From: an uncultured Flavobacteriales bacterium
GTDB lineage: Bacteria > Bacteroidota > Bacteroidia > Flavobacteriales_D > Crocinitomicaceae
NCBI GenBank assembly: GCA_903935095.1
Contig: CAIZQH010000003.1
Coordinates: 62,001-126,000, forward strand
Direction of reading: 5' to 3'
Length of the DNA: 64,000 nucleotides
A program made the translations under genes and the position numbers. The notes below the pieces were generated by a model. It saw only the letters and a program-made list of their open reading frames with translations. It was not told the origin of the DNA and made no database searches. Positions 32,673-42,755 of this stretch are shown here, one piece after another. Every line of letters starts with the position of its first letter. Position 1 is the stretch's first letter.

Positions 32673-33015
32673 TCGCCTTGTTTTTTGATTGAAAGTACAC
32701 GGAAAATAGTCCAGCCAATTCCCACACCTAGAGTGTTTGCAAGTGCATCTAAAAAGGATGGTTCGCGGCCAGGAACGAAGCCTTGCATCCATTCCATAAA
32801 TAAACCATAGCCAACATAGAAAAGTAGGAAGCGCCCAATTTTTGATCCTCTGTAGGCGGATAAACCACAAAAAGCGAAGGTCGCATAAGCAATGAAATGA
32901 TTGATTTTATCGTTGCTTTGAATTTCCATTCCCGATTTAGGTGGTAGCAAACTCAAAATGGTGATGCCAAAAAAAACGATGATGGTCAACGCAAGCCAAC
33001 GCTTATTCCAATTCA
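32669..33015 (-). CDS. VanZ family protein
   Basis: NDKINHFIAYATFAF and EWMQGFVPGREPSFLDALANTLGVGIG motifs; start MNWNKRWLAL at 33015. Confidence 0.85.
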
Positions 33016-35792
33016 TAACCGAATTTTTGTCCTTTGTCAATCGCTGGAATGCCATCTTTCAACCAAAGTGGAGCTGGTTTTCCTTGTAAGTAATGGTCAA
33101 AGAATTGACGCATGCGGATGCTTAAATCGAATTTGTAGGGAAGCTTCGTTAAATTGTGGTCGTCGTCGTTGTAGTTTAACATCCAACAAGGTTTTCCAAG
33201 GCGTCTCATTCCGTTGTACAATTCCAGTCCTTGGTACCATGGAACCGCTCCGTCGCGGTCATTGGACATGATGAGTAATGGCGTAGTGACATTCGGCAAA
33301 TGAAACAAGGGTGAATTCTCGATGTATAAGGCTTGTGCATCCCAAATGGTTTTTCCTATTCGACTTTGCGTGGACTCATATTGAAATTGACGGTTCAATC
33401 CTGATCCCCAACGGATGCCGCCGTAGGCAGAAATCATATTTCCAACAGGAGCTCCAGCCATGGCTGCCGCGTACCGTTTGGTCATGGTAACAAGTTGAGC
33501 GGTTTGATATCCACCCCAACTTTGTCCTTGCAATCCCATGCGTGTGGAATCGATTGGAAACTGTTTCAAGAGCTGATCTGTTGCGCTCATGATGCAATTA
33601 TATGCCGATTTGGCAGGATGTCCAATCTCGTAGCGGATGTCCGGAATGAACACAAAATATCCCGCGGATGCGTATTCTGTTGGGTTAATCGTACTCGCTG
33701 AGGGACGGGGTCCCTGATAGTTGTGCAGGTTGTCCGAATTCAATTCGTAGTAGTAAAGAATGAGCGGATACTTTTTCGTCACATCGTAATCAGCAGGTTT
33801 GTAAAGGATTCCTTCGAGGTTTTGTCCGTCGTAGGCCTTCCATTTCACGATTTCGCTCGTCGCCCAATTGTAGTTCGCTTGTTGTGGATTCGTCACCGAC
33901 AAGACTCCTTCCGGCTGATATTGATCGTTCCACAATTCCAATTCAGGGTAATGAGAAACCGTCATCCAACGGAAAAAATAGTGGTTTTTATTGGGGGAAC
34001 GTTCGATTAAGGAAATGCGAGCTGGAATTTGAATGATTTGACGCAAGCCATTTACTTGACTTGCATCGAAGGAATGAAGACCTTCTTTTTTGGTGGAAAG
34101 CTCAAAGCTTTTCGCGTAGCAATCACTCAGATCGATATAGACGCTGTCGGATTCCCATTGCACTAAGTCCATGCGGACCTTGTTTTTCGTTGCCCATTCA
34201 TTCGTCAGGGACTGTAAATTCTGTGTGCTGATTTGGTAATCCCACAGGTCATAGCGGGACTTGAAATACACGTGATCTTCACTGCGATCGAAGCCAATCC
34301 ATCCTTCTGGACCTGCTTCCATCGGTTGACCGTTGAGGTCTTCATTCCAGGTGATGTCCTTGCGATTCGCGTTCATGTACGAAACTGATTTCGCCGCGAT
34401 ATCTAACAAGACGTGTTGACTTTTCGCTGGATTAAAATACGTGAAGTAGCTTCCTTTTGGCGAAAGGATTCCTGGATAAGCGAGTCCTTTTGCGAGGATT
34501 TCAATCGAGCCATCGATTAAGGAAATGCGGTAAACGTCTTCCAATCCGGGGGATTTCCACTGTTGTTGAATGGCATAGGATTCATTGCTCGTTGCTTGTA
34601 TGTAATCTCCGATTTGTTGATCGGACACGCGCATACTTAGTGTATCGTTGCTGAGTGGAATGATTTTCTCATTGTCAAAGCGAAAAACGTACAAATCACT
34701 GCGTTTTTTCTTTTGGCTAAGTTGCACCAATTGCTGTGCTTGAATTTCATGATCTTGATAGTGCCAGATGTCCACACGCACTTTCTCTGATTCAAGAAGC
34801 GTGTCTTTTAGCTCTGCTTTCACGTGATCTGCCACACCGAAAAACAAAAATCGATTGTCCTGTGTGAAAATAGGTGTGCGGTTTTCGGAAATTCCTTTCA
34901 AGGTGTCGAAATCGGGTGTCAATGTATCCCCGAAAACCCACGATTTATTGGAAACGAGGTCAAAGACATTCAATTCAAACTGTTTTACTTTGTTGGTGTC
35001 CGAGCTGGCGAAAAAGGCCAAGCGTGTACCTTCCTCGTTCCACACCGGTGCTTCACATGCGGTATTTCGGTCAAATTCTTTGATGAGTGTTTGCGTTGCC
35101 ACCTCATAAATGCGTACTTGCGAGGAATCGTTTTTGGTTTTTTGATGTGTAACAACCGCGACGTATTTCCCGTTTTTGGGCAAGGAGTACTTCGTAACAT
35201 TTTTTTGTGTCCAAGCTTTGGTAGTGGTCCAAATAGTGAGTTGATGTCCATCGCTTTTCGGTTTTTCCACTGCTTTTTTTTCCTTTTGAAATCCATGTTT
35301 TTGAAACCAATTTTTTTTGATTTCCGGTGTCGGTTTTGAACTCACTTCCGACAAATAAGTGAGCACAGAAGCATCCTCTGTGATTTGGAAGGACTTCAAT
35401 TTGGGGATTTTGATCAAGGAATCGTTATCCGTCAGAAGGATGTACAAACTATCCTTTGGCCATTTTTTCTTGTCGACTTTGTTCAATTCACAATTTCGCA
35501 GCGTGTCAAATCCCGGAACGACTTTCCACGCGATGAATTGTCCGTTCGGATCGAGTTGTGCATCCTTCGCTCGTTTCAAGGAATCGTGTTTTCCTGTTGC
35601 GCTTTGATACCAGTGTAAATACCCATCGCCCGTCAGTGGATTGATTTCGTAGGTAAGCCATTCATCATTTTGACTGAACTGTTGTTTTTCCAAACGTTTC
35701 CATTCTGGATAAGCTTTGTGATCTATGATTTTATGTTGTCCCCAGCTGATGGAAACAATCAAAAGGATAAAGCAAAAAAGAAGATTTTTCAT
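33003..35792 (-). CDS. S9 family prolyl oligopeptidase-like peptidase
   Basis: C-terminal alpha/beta hydrolase with GLQGQSWGGYQTAQL nucleophile elbow and DDDHNL; N-terminal propeller. Confidence 0.9.
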   Translation of the reverse strand: MKNLLFCFILLIVSISWGQHKIIDHKAYPEWKRLEKQQFSQNDEWLTYEINPLTGDGYLHWYQSATGKHDSLKRAKDAQLDPNGQFIAWKVVPGFDTLRNCELNKVDKKKWPKDSLYILLTDNDSLIKIPKLKSFQITEDASVLTYLSEVSSKPTPEIKKNWFQKHGFQKEKKAVEKPKSDGHQLTIWTTTKAWTQKNVTKYSLPKNGKYVAVVTHQKTKNDSSQVRIYEVATQTLIKEFDRNTACEAPVWNEEGTRLAFFASSDTNKVKQFELNVFDLVSNKSWVFGDTLTPDFDTLKGISENRTPIFTQDNRFLFFGVADHVKAELKDTLLESEKVRVDIWHYQDHEIQAQQLVQLSQKKKRSDLYVFRFDNEKIIPLSNDTLSMRVSDQQIGDYIQATSNESYAIQQQWKSPGLEDVYRISLIDGSIEILAKGLAYPGILSPKGSYFTYFNPAKSQHVLLDIAAKSVSYMNANRKDITWNEDLNGQPMEAGPEGWIGFDRSEDHVYFKSRYDLWDYQISTQNLQSLTNEWATKNKVRMDLVQWESDSVYIDLSDCYAKSFELSTKKEGLHSFDASQVNGLRQIIQIPARISLIERSPNKNHYFFRWMTVSHYPELELWNDQYQPEGVLSVTNPQQANYNWATSEIVKWKAYDGQNLEGILYKPADYDVTKKYPLILYYYELNSDNLHNYQGPRPSASTINPTEYASAGYFVFIPDIRYEIGHPAKSAYNCIMSATDQLLKQFPIDSTRMGLQGQSWGGYQTAQLVTMTKRYAAAMAGAPVGNMISAYGGIRWGSGLNRQFQYESTQSRIGKTIWDAQALYIENSPLFHLPNVTTPLLIMSNDRDGAVPWYQGLELYNGMRRLGKPCWMLNYNDDDHNLTKLPYKFDLSIRMRQFFDHYLQGKPAPLWLKDGIPAIDKGQKFGYELE

Positions 35793-36721
35793 TTTTTGGA
35801 AGTTGATTTAGACGTCAAGTAAACACCGGTAAAGATAACGAACATATACAGAATTTTTTCAGAGGTGATGCTGCTTCGATAATCCTCTGACCAGCCGATG
35901 TAAGCGAAGAGAAAAGTAAACAACATTACCATGACCGGTTGAGTGTAAATGTAGGCACTGGAAATCGTTGCGCTGAGGTATTTCAATCCGAAGATGGTGA
36001 GTAAGTACGTGAGAAAGGTCACACCGACTACAACGTAGCTAATTTTCCACCAAATTTCTGCCGGAATCCGCTGAAAATTTGTTTGACCTAATTCACTCAA
36101 GGTAGGAGGGAAGAGGAGCACAAAGAAGAGTCCAAAGGTAAAGACCCAAGTGATGATCTGTATGGGGCTGTATTTTTTCATCAGTGGTTTGGCCAGCACC
36201 AAGTAAATCGCGTAGCTCAAGGCGTTCAGAAAGAGGAATAAATCACCCAAACGAGAATCGCCCATATGTGTGGAGGCTTTCAAGGTCAACAGAATGGCTC
36301 CCGTCGCTCCCAAGGTAATTCCCGTTATTTTGAATGCCGTCAGTCGTTCCTTCAAGAGAAAAAACGATAATATCACTACCATAATTGGATTCAAGGCCAT
36401 GATGATTCCGGAATTGAAGGCCGACGAAAGGTTTAAACCGTGAAAGAAAAACAATTGATTGATTGCTACTCCAAAGAGTCCACACAAGGCAATCAAAGGA
36501 AAATCTTTGCGTTCAATCTTGGATCGTTTTGTCAAAATGAGCACGAGCCAAAACAGCGCCGTTGCCCCTACAACTCGAAATAAGATAAAAACGGTTGGCG
36601 ATAAAAAGCCCGGCATAACTCCCTTCGCCAATACGTGACTTGCTCCATAGAGTATGTTGACCAACAAAAGCGCAATGTGTGCTTGTACTGATTTTTGCTT
36701 CATTTGGCAAAGAAATTCCAT
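35789..36721 (-). CDS. DMT superfamily (EamA) transporter
   Basis: Two EamA repeats, ~10 TM segments. Confidence 0.88.
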   Translation of the reverse strand: MEFLCQMKQKSVQAHIALLLVNILYGASHVLAKGVMPGFLSPTVFILFRVVGATALFWLVLILTKRSKIERKDFPLIALCGLFGVAINQLFFFHGLNLSSAFNSGIIMALNPIMVVILSFFLLKERLTAFKITGITLGATGAILLTLKASTHMGDSRLGDLFLFLNALSYAIYLVLAKPLMKKYSPIQIITWVFTFGLFFVLLFPPTLSELGQTNFQRIPAEIWWKISYVVVGVTFLTYLLTIFGLKYLSATISSAYIYTQPVMVMLFTFLFAYIGWSEDYRSSITSEKILYMFVIFTGVYLTSKSTSKK

Positions 36722-37338
36722 CGTGTCTTCAGGACCGTCGAGCGGTAATTATCCAATTTTTCTGTAATATTTTGCAGCGCAAATTTCGCAAATAATTTCG
36801 CCGTTCCTTTTCCTTGTTTATAGTCCATTTCATCGGCAAAGATCGGAATCAAGGCTAAAAATCCAATGGATTTATCACCCACTTGAATAGGTGCTAATTC
36901 CTCCGATAATTCAATTGGATCCGATAACATAAAATGATTTTGTCTCATGTTCGGAGAAATTTGATGCATGTCCTTTCCCGTCGGCAGCGTATGCCCGTGT
37001 CCGAGCCAGGTATCGTGCGTAATCACGTAATTCTTGAGTTTCGTCAACCAGTCGAAGATCCAATTCATGTTGACATCCGCTTCATCCGCTAAATCCCAAT
37101 AGCTTGGAATCAAGATGTACAATTCTTTCCATTCTTCTCCCGCATGTTTCTCATGGACCTTCATTTCAAAGTCGGACAATCCGGTCGTCATCAATATCCG
37201 AAGCTCCTTCGACCCCGGTAGGGTAATCAAGTAATAGGTATCGTTGTTTCGTTGGATAGTTTGGAGTTGAGTAGATCCGAAGCGATTCGAAAGTAAATGT
37301 AAGAGTGTGGGCATGTGCAAATATAAGTAATCCTGCAA
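36700..37338 (-). CDS. suppressor-of-fused domain protein
   Basis: SUFU-like sequence (LITLPGSKELRILMTTGLSDFEM...ELYILIPSYWDL). Probable start MPTLLHLL near 37314. Confidence 0.75.
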   Translation of the reverse strand: MQDYLYLHMPTLLHLLSNRFGSTQLQTIQRNNDTYYLITLPGSKELRILMTTGLSDFEMKVHEKHAGEEWKELYILIPSYWDLADEADVNMNWIFDWLTKLKNYVITHDTWLGHGHTLPTGKDMHQISPNMRQNHFMLSDPIELSEELAPIQVGDKSIGFLALIPIFADEMDYKQGKGTAKLFAKFALQNITEKLDNYRSTVLKTRWNFFAK

Positions 37339-37391
37339 GGGAATAGCTTTTTTCGGAATCTTGGATTATGGGTAAGATCCTTTACAGGATC

Positions 37392-37494
37392 TTGTATGGA
37401 TGTTTGACACCTTCAGGGTCAGGGTCTTGAATGATTGCATAAGAGAAGCGCCTTTCCCATGATTTTGTATGGATGTTTGACCCCCTTCAGGGTC
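37392..37494 (+). repeat. two copies of TTGTATGGATGTTTGACCCCTTCAGGGTC-type repeat
   Basis: ttgtatggatgtttgacaccttcagggtc at 37392-37420 and ttgtatggatgtttgacccccttcagggtc at 37465-37494; inverted third copy at 54610-54639. Confidence 0.85.
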
Positions 37495-37514
37495 GGGGAA
37501 TTCGGGAGATTGAT

Positions 37515-37991
37515 TTAGGTTCTTACTGAACGGAACGTTTCCACAACATTCCCTGTATTAGCTGAGATAAATCCCGAATGATCGAAAGGAAAAGAAAGCT
37601 GAACGTATCCGCAGGTTTTGAGGTGGATCTCTGTGTTGGTGAGGTAGGAGGCAAGTTCTGAGAGTCCTTCGTTATGGCCGATGAGTATGTATTTTTGTGA
37701 GGAGTTTTTGGTGCTTAGGAAAGTCAGTAATTCGGATGCAGATGCGAGGTACAGTTCGTCGTGAAAGGAAATAGTGGCCTTGGGAAAGAGATCCGCGATT
37801 TCGTCTAAGGTTTGACGCGTGCGCTTTGCCGCGGAACAATAGATGTGGTCGATGGAAAGTTCTCTCTGACCAACAAATGCTCGAAATTCGCTGAGTTGTT
37901 CGTAGCCGCGAGGAAGCAATTCACGGTCGAAGTCTCGTCTGCTCGGACTCAGTTGATTGGTTTTGGCGTGACGCAGGAAATGAAGAATCAC
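37515..37991 (-). CDS. histidine phosphatase family (SixA-like) protein
   Basis: LHFLRHAKTN phosphohistidine motif and LIGHNEGLSEL. Confidence 0.9.
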   Translation of the reverse strand: MILHFLRHAKTNQLSPSRRDFDRELLPRGYEQLSEFRAFVGQRELSIDHIYCSAAKRTRQTLDEIADLFPKATISFHDELYLASASELLTFLSTKNSSQKYILIGHNEGLSELASYLTNTEIHLKTCGYVQLSFPFDHSGFISANTGNVVETFRSVRT

Positions 37992-38728
37992 AGTAAGTTA
38001 TTTTTCAAGGTCAGGGCCTCTATTTGTTTGTAAATGGACAAGCTCAGGCTTTCTTCGATCATCATCAAATGCTCCATGCGGTGACAATCGGTACCCAGAA
38101 AATCTACTTGCTTGTTTTTAATCAATTGCTCGGCCATCTTTTTCACGCCTGGTCCATAATGTCCCGTTAAGGAATTTAAATTCACCTGGATTTGAATGTT
38201 GCGTTCACGTAATTCATCGACTTTTTTGAAATCGCCAAAATAGTATGGATAACGTTCGTAATGCGCTAGTACCGGAACGTAGCCCGCGACTTGTAAATTG
38301 AAGAGCGCTTGCGCTTCGTATTTGGAGGGGCTCAAAAATCCGAATTCCATTAGGACAAAGTTTGAACCGAAGCTTAGGATTTCGTTGCGCTCAATGATTG
38401 GTAGAAAGGACTCATCGCAATAATACTCCGCAGCTGCTTCGATCTCAATCTTCATTCCTAAGCGTTTGATTTCTGCTCGTACGTCTTCCAATCCACCAAG
38501 GATAGTTTCCGGCGTATTGGGATGCACATCATTCAAAATATGCGGCGTTGTCACCACCTTTCGGTAGCCCAATTGCTCAAATTTCGCCAACATCGCAATC
38601 GTATGATCCATCGAGGGAGAACCGTCGTCAATTCCCGGAATCAAATGGCTATGCATGTCCACTTCCAATCGACCTAAATCGTATTTGGAGTTGGATGAGG
38701 AACCGAATAGTTTTGATAAAAAGTTCAT
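37988..38728 (-). CDS. PHP-type tyrosine-protein phosphatase (CpsB/YwqE-like)
   Basis: DMHSHLIPGIDDGS metal-binding motif and TDCHRMEH. Confidence 0.88.
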   Translation of the reverse strand: MNFLSKLFGSSSNSKYDLGRLEVDMHSHLIPGIDDGSPSMDHTIAMLAKFEQLGYRKVVTTPHILNDVHPNTPETILGGLEDVRAEIKRLGMKIEIEAAAEYYCDESFLPIIERNEILSFGSNFVLMEFGFLSPSKYEAQALFNLQVAGYVPVLAHYERYPYYFGDFKKVDELRERNIQIQVNLNSLTGHYGPGVKKMAEQLIKNKQVDFLGTDCHRMEHLMMIEESLSLSIYKQIEALTLKNNLL

Positions 38729-38742
38729 TGTTGTTAGTTGTT

Positions 38743-38850
38743 TAGTGACATGTGCCTAGTGCCTAGTGTGTCAGTGCCGAGTGCTCAGTGCCTAGTGCTG
38801 TTGAGTGCCTAGTGACTAGTGTGTAAGTGCCGAGTGCTCAGTGCTCAGTG
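38743..38850 (+). repeat. degenerate heptamer (AGTGNNN)n array, 5' of PHP phosphatase
   Basis: tagtgacatgtgcctagtgcctagtgtgtcagtgccgagtgctcagtgcctagtgctg...cagtgctcagtgtcggaatc. Confidence 0.9.
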
Positions 38851-38901
38851 TCGGAATCGTGGGTCATTTTCTACTATTTACTTCAAGCGATAGCGCACAA
38901 A

Positions 38902-38953
38902 CCATTAGCACATTAGCAGATTGGCACATTAGCACATTGCATTTAGCACATTA
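38902..38953 (-). repeat. decamer (TGTGCTAATG)n array abutting rfbB stop
   Basis: + strand ccattagcacattagcagattggcacattagcacattgcatttagcacatta; last TTA is the rfbB stop complement. Confidence 0.9.
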
Positions 38954-40003
38954 TCTTTTCGCATACATCGAATCATAATATTCTTGATAAGCACCGCTTG
39001 TTACTTTTTCGACCCAATCTTGGTTTTCTAAATACCAATCTAAGGTTTTGGAAAGTCCTTCTTCGAAGGTGATGGATGGTGTCCAGCCGAGTTCTTCTTC
39101 GAGTTTGGATGCATCGATGGCGTAACGTTTGTCGTGACCAGCACGATCTGTAACGTAGGTAATCAATCCTTCGGATTCTCCAGTTGCTCTTCCGAGTTTT
39201 TGGTCCATGAGTTGGCAGAGAAAGCGCACCAATTCAATGTTTGTCCATTCGTTGAGTCCACCAACATTATACGATTCTCCGATTCTTCCAGTATGGAAAA
39301 TAGCATCAATCGCGCTGGCGTGGTCTTCTACCCATAACCAATCGCGGATGTTGTCCCCTAAGCCATAAACAGGCAAAGGTTTTTTGTGTTTAATGTTGTG
39401 AATCATCAAGGGAATCAACTTTTCTGGAAAGTGGTGACTGCCATAGTTGTTGGAACAATTAGACATTTTAATGGGAAGTCCATACGTGTGATAAAAGGCC
39501 ATAACGAAATGATCCGAGGACGCTTTCGACGCTGAATAAGGACTTCTTGGATCGTAGGACGTATGTTCAGTGAACAAGCCTTCGTCACCTAAACTTCCGT
39601 AGACTTCATCCGTGGAAACATGGTGAAAAACATGTCCCCCTGTTCCGTTCCACGCTTCTTTTGCTGCTTGAAGGAGGTTAACTGTCCCCACGACGTTTGT
39701 CATGACGAATTCCATCGGACCTTCAATAGAACGATCCACGTGTGATTCTGCCGCCAGGTGAATGACATCCGTTACCTGATATTTCTGGAAAATGGCACGA
39801 ACCGCATCCGCATCGACAATATCTGCGCGTTCGAAACGGTAATTCGGATGATCCGCCATATCTTTCAGGTTTTCTAAATTTCCTGCATAGGTCAATTTAT
39901 CCAAGTTCACGATGAGGTAATTTGGATAATTGGTCAAAAAACGTCGAACAACGTGTGACCCTATGAATCCGGCACCGCCGGTGATGATGATGGTTTTTTT
40001 CAT
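38951..40003 (-). CDS. rfbB: dTDP-glucose 4,6-dehydratase
   Basis: GGAGFIGSHVVRRF, HVSTDEVYGSL, YSASKASSDHFVMAFYHTYGLP motifs. Confidence 0.95.
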   Translation of the reverse strand: MKKTIIITGGAGFIGSHVVRRFLTNYPNYLIVNLDKLTYAGNLENLKDMADHPNYRFERADIVDADAVRAIFQKYQVTDVIHLAAESHVDRSIEGPMEFVMTNVVGTVNLLQAAKEAWNGTGGHVFHHVSTDEVYGSLGDEGLFTEHTSYDPRSPYSASKASSDHFVMAFYHTYGLPIKMSNCSNNYGSHHFPEKLIPLMIHNIKHKKPLPVYGLGDNIRDWLWVEDHASAIDAIFHTGRIGESYNVGGLNEWTNIELVRFLCQLMDQKLGRATGESEGLITYVTDRAGHDKRYAIDASKLEEELGWTPSITFEEGLSKTLDWYLENQDWVEKVTSGAYQEYYDSMYAKR

Positions 40004-40015
40004 ATTCTAGTTGTT

Positions 40016-40093
40016 TAGTGACTAGTGACTAGTGCTTTTGAGTGCCTAGTGCTCAGTGCTCAGTGAACAGTACTCAGTGAACAGTGCTCAGTG
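40016..40093 (+). repeat. heptamer (AGTGNNN)n array, 5' of rfbB
   Basis: tagtgactagtgactagtgcttttgagtgcctagtgctcagtgctcagtgaacagtactcagtgaacagtgctcagtg. Confidence 0.92.
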
Positions 40094-40094
40094 T

Positions 40095-40178
40095 CGGAAT
40101 CCGCTCTCTGCTCTCGCTCTCACTCTGTTTCTCTCCGCCGCGGCGGACTGTTTCTCACTCTGTTTCTCACTCTGTTTA
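40095..40178. repeat. CTC-rich repeats around GC palindrome, abutting dehydrogenase stop
   Basis: gctctctgctctcgctctcactctgtttctcTCCGCCGCGGCGGActgtttctcactctgtttctcactctgttta. Confidence 0.8.
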
Positions 40179-41471
40179 CAGGGACCAATACGTCAAATCG
40201 TTTATTTTTCCACGGTAAATTCCTTTTACATCCACGAAAACGCCTTTGCGATCTTTCATCATTCCTTTGAAATAATTCTCGTCGAATTGACAGTATTCGC
40301 GGTGATTGACTGCTAAGATGATGGCGTCGTAATCCTTACGGATGTCTGTTGCTAGTCCTACGCCATATTCGTGTTCCATTTCGGATGAATCTGCGTGTGG
40401 ATCTATCACATCGACGTTAATTTGGAATGACTTTAATTCATTAACTACATCAATTACCTTGGAATTACGGATGTCACTTACGTTCTCTTTGAAGGTCGCG
40501 CCCATCACCAAAACATGTGCTTCTTGGATCATTTTTCCTTGGGCGATGATTTTTTTTGCTGTTTGTTTACCGATGTAAAAGCCCATGGAATCATTCACGT
40601 AGCGACCAGAGTTGATCACTTTGGAATGGTAACCCAATTGCATGGCTTTGTGCACCAAATAATATGGATCGACTCCAATGCAATGTCCACCGACTAGGCC
40701 TGGGTAGAATTTCAAGAAATTCCATTTCGTTCCTGCCGCTTCGAGTACATCAAAGGTATTGATGCCCATTTTATTGAATATGATCGACAATTCGTTCACC
40801 AAAGAAATGTTCACGTCTCGCTGCGTGTTCTCCACGATTTTCGCTGCTTCTGCTACTTTGATGCTCGTCGCACGGTGGACCCCCGCCGCAACAACTAATT
40901 CGTAGGTCTTTGCAATCTGATCAAGCGATTCTTCGTCGCAACCTGATACGATTTTAATGACATTTTGCAAAGTGTGTTCTTTGTCTCCCGGATTGATGCG
41001 CTCCGGTGAATACCCAACTTTGAAGTCCTCCGGGAATTTAAGTCCAGATTCTGCTTCCAAAATTGGAATACAATCCTCTTCTGTACATCCTGGATACACC
41101 GTGGACTCAAATACCACGTAATCGCCTTTTTTCAGTACTTTTCCCACCGTACGACTCGCGCCCAACAATGGTTTTAAGTCTGGAAGGTTGGTATCGTCAA
41201 TTGGAGTGGGAACAGCGACGATGAAGAAGTTAACATCCGCTAATTCGTTGATATCCGCTGTAAAGGTAATGTCACGGTTCTCAAAATCTGCCGCTTCCAA
41301 TTCACGACTTGGATCTTCCCCTCGACGCATCATGTCCACACGTACTTGGTTGATGTCAAATCCTACGACTTTCACGCGTTTCGCGAATTCCAAGGCAATC
41401 GGTAATCCGACGTAGCCCAGTCCGACTAGTGCGAGTTTTGCTTCTTTTTTAATTAGGTTTTCGTAGATCAT
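40176..41471 (-). CDS. nucleotide sugar dehydrogenase (UDP-HexNAc dehydrogenase, TviB/WbpO-like)
   Basis: LALVGLGYVGLPIALEFAK, FESTVYPGCTEEDCIPILE, GGHCIGVDPYYL motifs. Confidence 0.9.
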   Translation of the reverse strand: MIYENLIKKEAKLALVGLGYVGLPIALEFAKRVKVVGFDINQVRVDMMRRGEDPSRELEAADFENRDITFTADINELADVNFFIVAVPTPIDDTNLPDLKPLLGASRTVGKVLKKGDYVVFESTVYPGCTEEDCIPILEAESGLKFPEDFKVGYSPERINPGDKEHTLQNVIKIVSGCDEESLDQIAKTYELVVAAGVHRATSIKVAEAAKIVENTQRDVNISLVNELSIIFNKMGINTFDVLEAAGTKWNFLKFYPGLVGGHCIGVDPYYLVHKAMQLGYHSKVINSGRYVNDSMGFYIGKQTAKKIIAQGKMIQEAHVLVMGATFKENVSDIRNSKVIDVVNELKSFQINVDVIDPHADSSEMEHEYGVGLATDIRKDYDAIILAVNHREYCQFDENYFKGMMKDRKGVFVDVKGIYRGKINDLTYWSL

Positions 41472-41489
41472 AGTATTTTGTATTAAAAT

Positions 41490-41577
41490 CAGTGATCGGT
41501 GCTCAGTGCCGAACTCCGTTCTTTATTTTAGTTATCAGTGCCTAGTGACTAGTGACTAGTGCCTAGTGACTAGTGTG
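41490..41577 (+). repeat. heptamer (AGTGNNN)n array (interrupted), 5' of nucleotide sugar dehydrogenase
   Basis: cagtgatcggtgctcagtg ... cagtgcctagtgactagtgactagtgcctagtgactagtg. Confidence 0.88.
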
Positions 41578-41611
41578 GTGCTTCGGATCTTTACTCCCTT
41601 CAACCTCAAGC

Positions 41612-41674
41612 TCCGCCGCGGCGGAAGCGCACAAATCATTAGCAAATTGGCACATTGTCAAATTAGCACATTGT
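41612..41674 (-). repeat. GC palindrome plus decamer array at oxidoreductase 3' end
   Basis: tccgccgcggcgga...cattagcaaattggcacattgtcaaattagcacattg; runs into the CDS stop at 41658. Confidence 0.88.
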
Positions 41675-42686
41675 TATCTCGTACTTTGTAAATTCGTTCA
41701 ATAATCTCCACAACTTTCATTCCTTCTAGTGCATTTGTTGTCGGGGAGGTGCGTCCTTTTAAGGAATCGATGACATTCGTAATCACGTAGTTGTGGTTCG
41801 CAGCAGATCCTTTGTATGGACCGTAGTCGTTTCCTGGGTTTGTTGGTGCTAACTCGGGCATTTCGTAATTGGTGATGTTGCACACCTCGACTTCGTTCAT
41901 GTATTGTCCACCGATTTTCACGGATCCATTTTTTCCGATGATCGTCATGGAGGATTCTAAATTCTGATTGGCAACGGATGTCGAATAGTTCAAAGAACCC
42001 ATTCCACCGTTGATGAAGTCAAAGCTCACGAAGCCTGAATCTTCGAAGTCCGTGTAGTCTTTGTGGTTGAAATCTGCGAATTTCCCTTGGATGTTGTCGA
42101 TGTCGCCAAACAACCAGTACATGATGTCGATGAAGTGACTGAACTGCGTGAACAGGGTCCCACCGTCTAAATCTGAGGTTCCTTTCCATCCACCGGCTTT
42201 GTAATAACGCTCATCACGGTTCCAATAACAATTCAACTGAACCATGTAAATATCACCCAAGACCTTGCGGTCGATGAGGTCCTTGATCCATACAGATGGA
42301 GGGGAGTAACGGTTTTGCATGACGCAAAAAACTTGCTTGGAAACTTGCAACGATTTGTAAATGATACGCTCACAGCTTTCCTTGGATAAACCCATCGGTT
42401 TTTCACAGACCACGTGTTTTTTGTGCTCCAAGGACAATAGGGCTTGCTCCGCGTGTAGACCATTCGGAGTACATACATTGATCACATCGAATTCCAATCC
42501 GCTGGCGAATAGTTCTTCCATCGTGGTGAAGAAAGGCACGTCGAAATCTAGTGCTTGACATTCCTCTTTACCACGGATATCAACCATGGCAATTAATTCT
42601 CCTTCGGCATCACGACGGATCATCTCCGCATGACGTTTTCCAATGTGTCCGGCGCCGATGACGGCAAATTTGATTTTGTTGTTCAT
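41658..42686 (-). CDS. Gfo/Idh/MocA oxidoreductase (WbpB-like)
   Basis: Rossmann GAGHIGKRHAEMI, VCEKPMGLS; genomic context with WbpD/WbpE-like genes. Confidence 0.85.
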   Translation of the reverse strand: MNNKIKFAVIGAGHIGKRHAEMIRRDAEGELIAMVDIRGKEECQALDFDVPFFTTMEELFASGLEFDVINVCTPNGLHAEQALLSLEHKKHVVCEKPMGLSKESCERIIYKSLQVSKQVFCVMQNRYSPPSVWIKDLIDRKVLGDIYMVQLNCYWNRDERYYKAGGWKGTSDLDGGTLFTQFSHFIDIMYWLFGDIDNIQGKFADFNHKDYTDFEDSGFVSFDFINGGMGSLNYSTSVANQNLESSMTIIGKNGSVKIGGQYMNEVEVCNITNYEMPELAPTNPGNDYGPYKGSAANHNYVITNVIDSLKGRTSPTTNALEGMKVVEIIERIYKVRDNNVLI

Positions 42687-42696
42687 AGTTTATTTA

Positions 42697-42744
42697 TTAG
42701 TGAACAGTGAACAGTGCTCAGTGAACAGTGCTCAGTGCTCAGTG
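42697..42744 (+). repeat. heptamer array, 5' of oxidoreductase
   Basis: attagtgaacagtgaacagtgctcagtgaacagtgctcagtgctcagtg. Confidence 0.9.
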
Positions 42745-42755
42745 CCGCTCGCTGT

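Noticed and set aside
34824-35339. 171-aa plus-strand ORF opposite the S9 peptidase
   Set aside because: Low-complexity cysteine/phenylalanine-rich antisense translation overlapping a confident CDS; no start context or homology cue.
40056-40316. 86-aa plus-strand ORF through the CTC-rich tract
   Set aside because: Starts inside a heptamer array and overlaps the dehydrogenase 3' end in antisense; repeat-derived.
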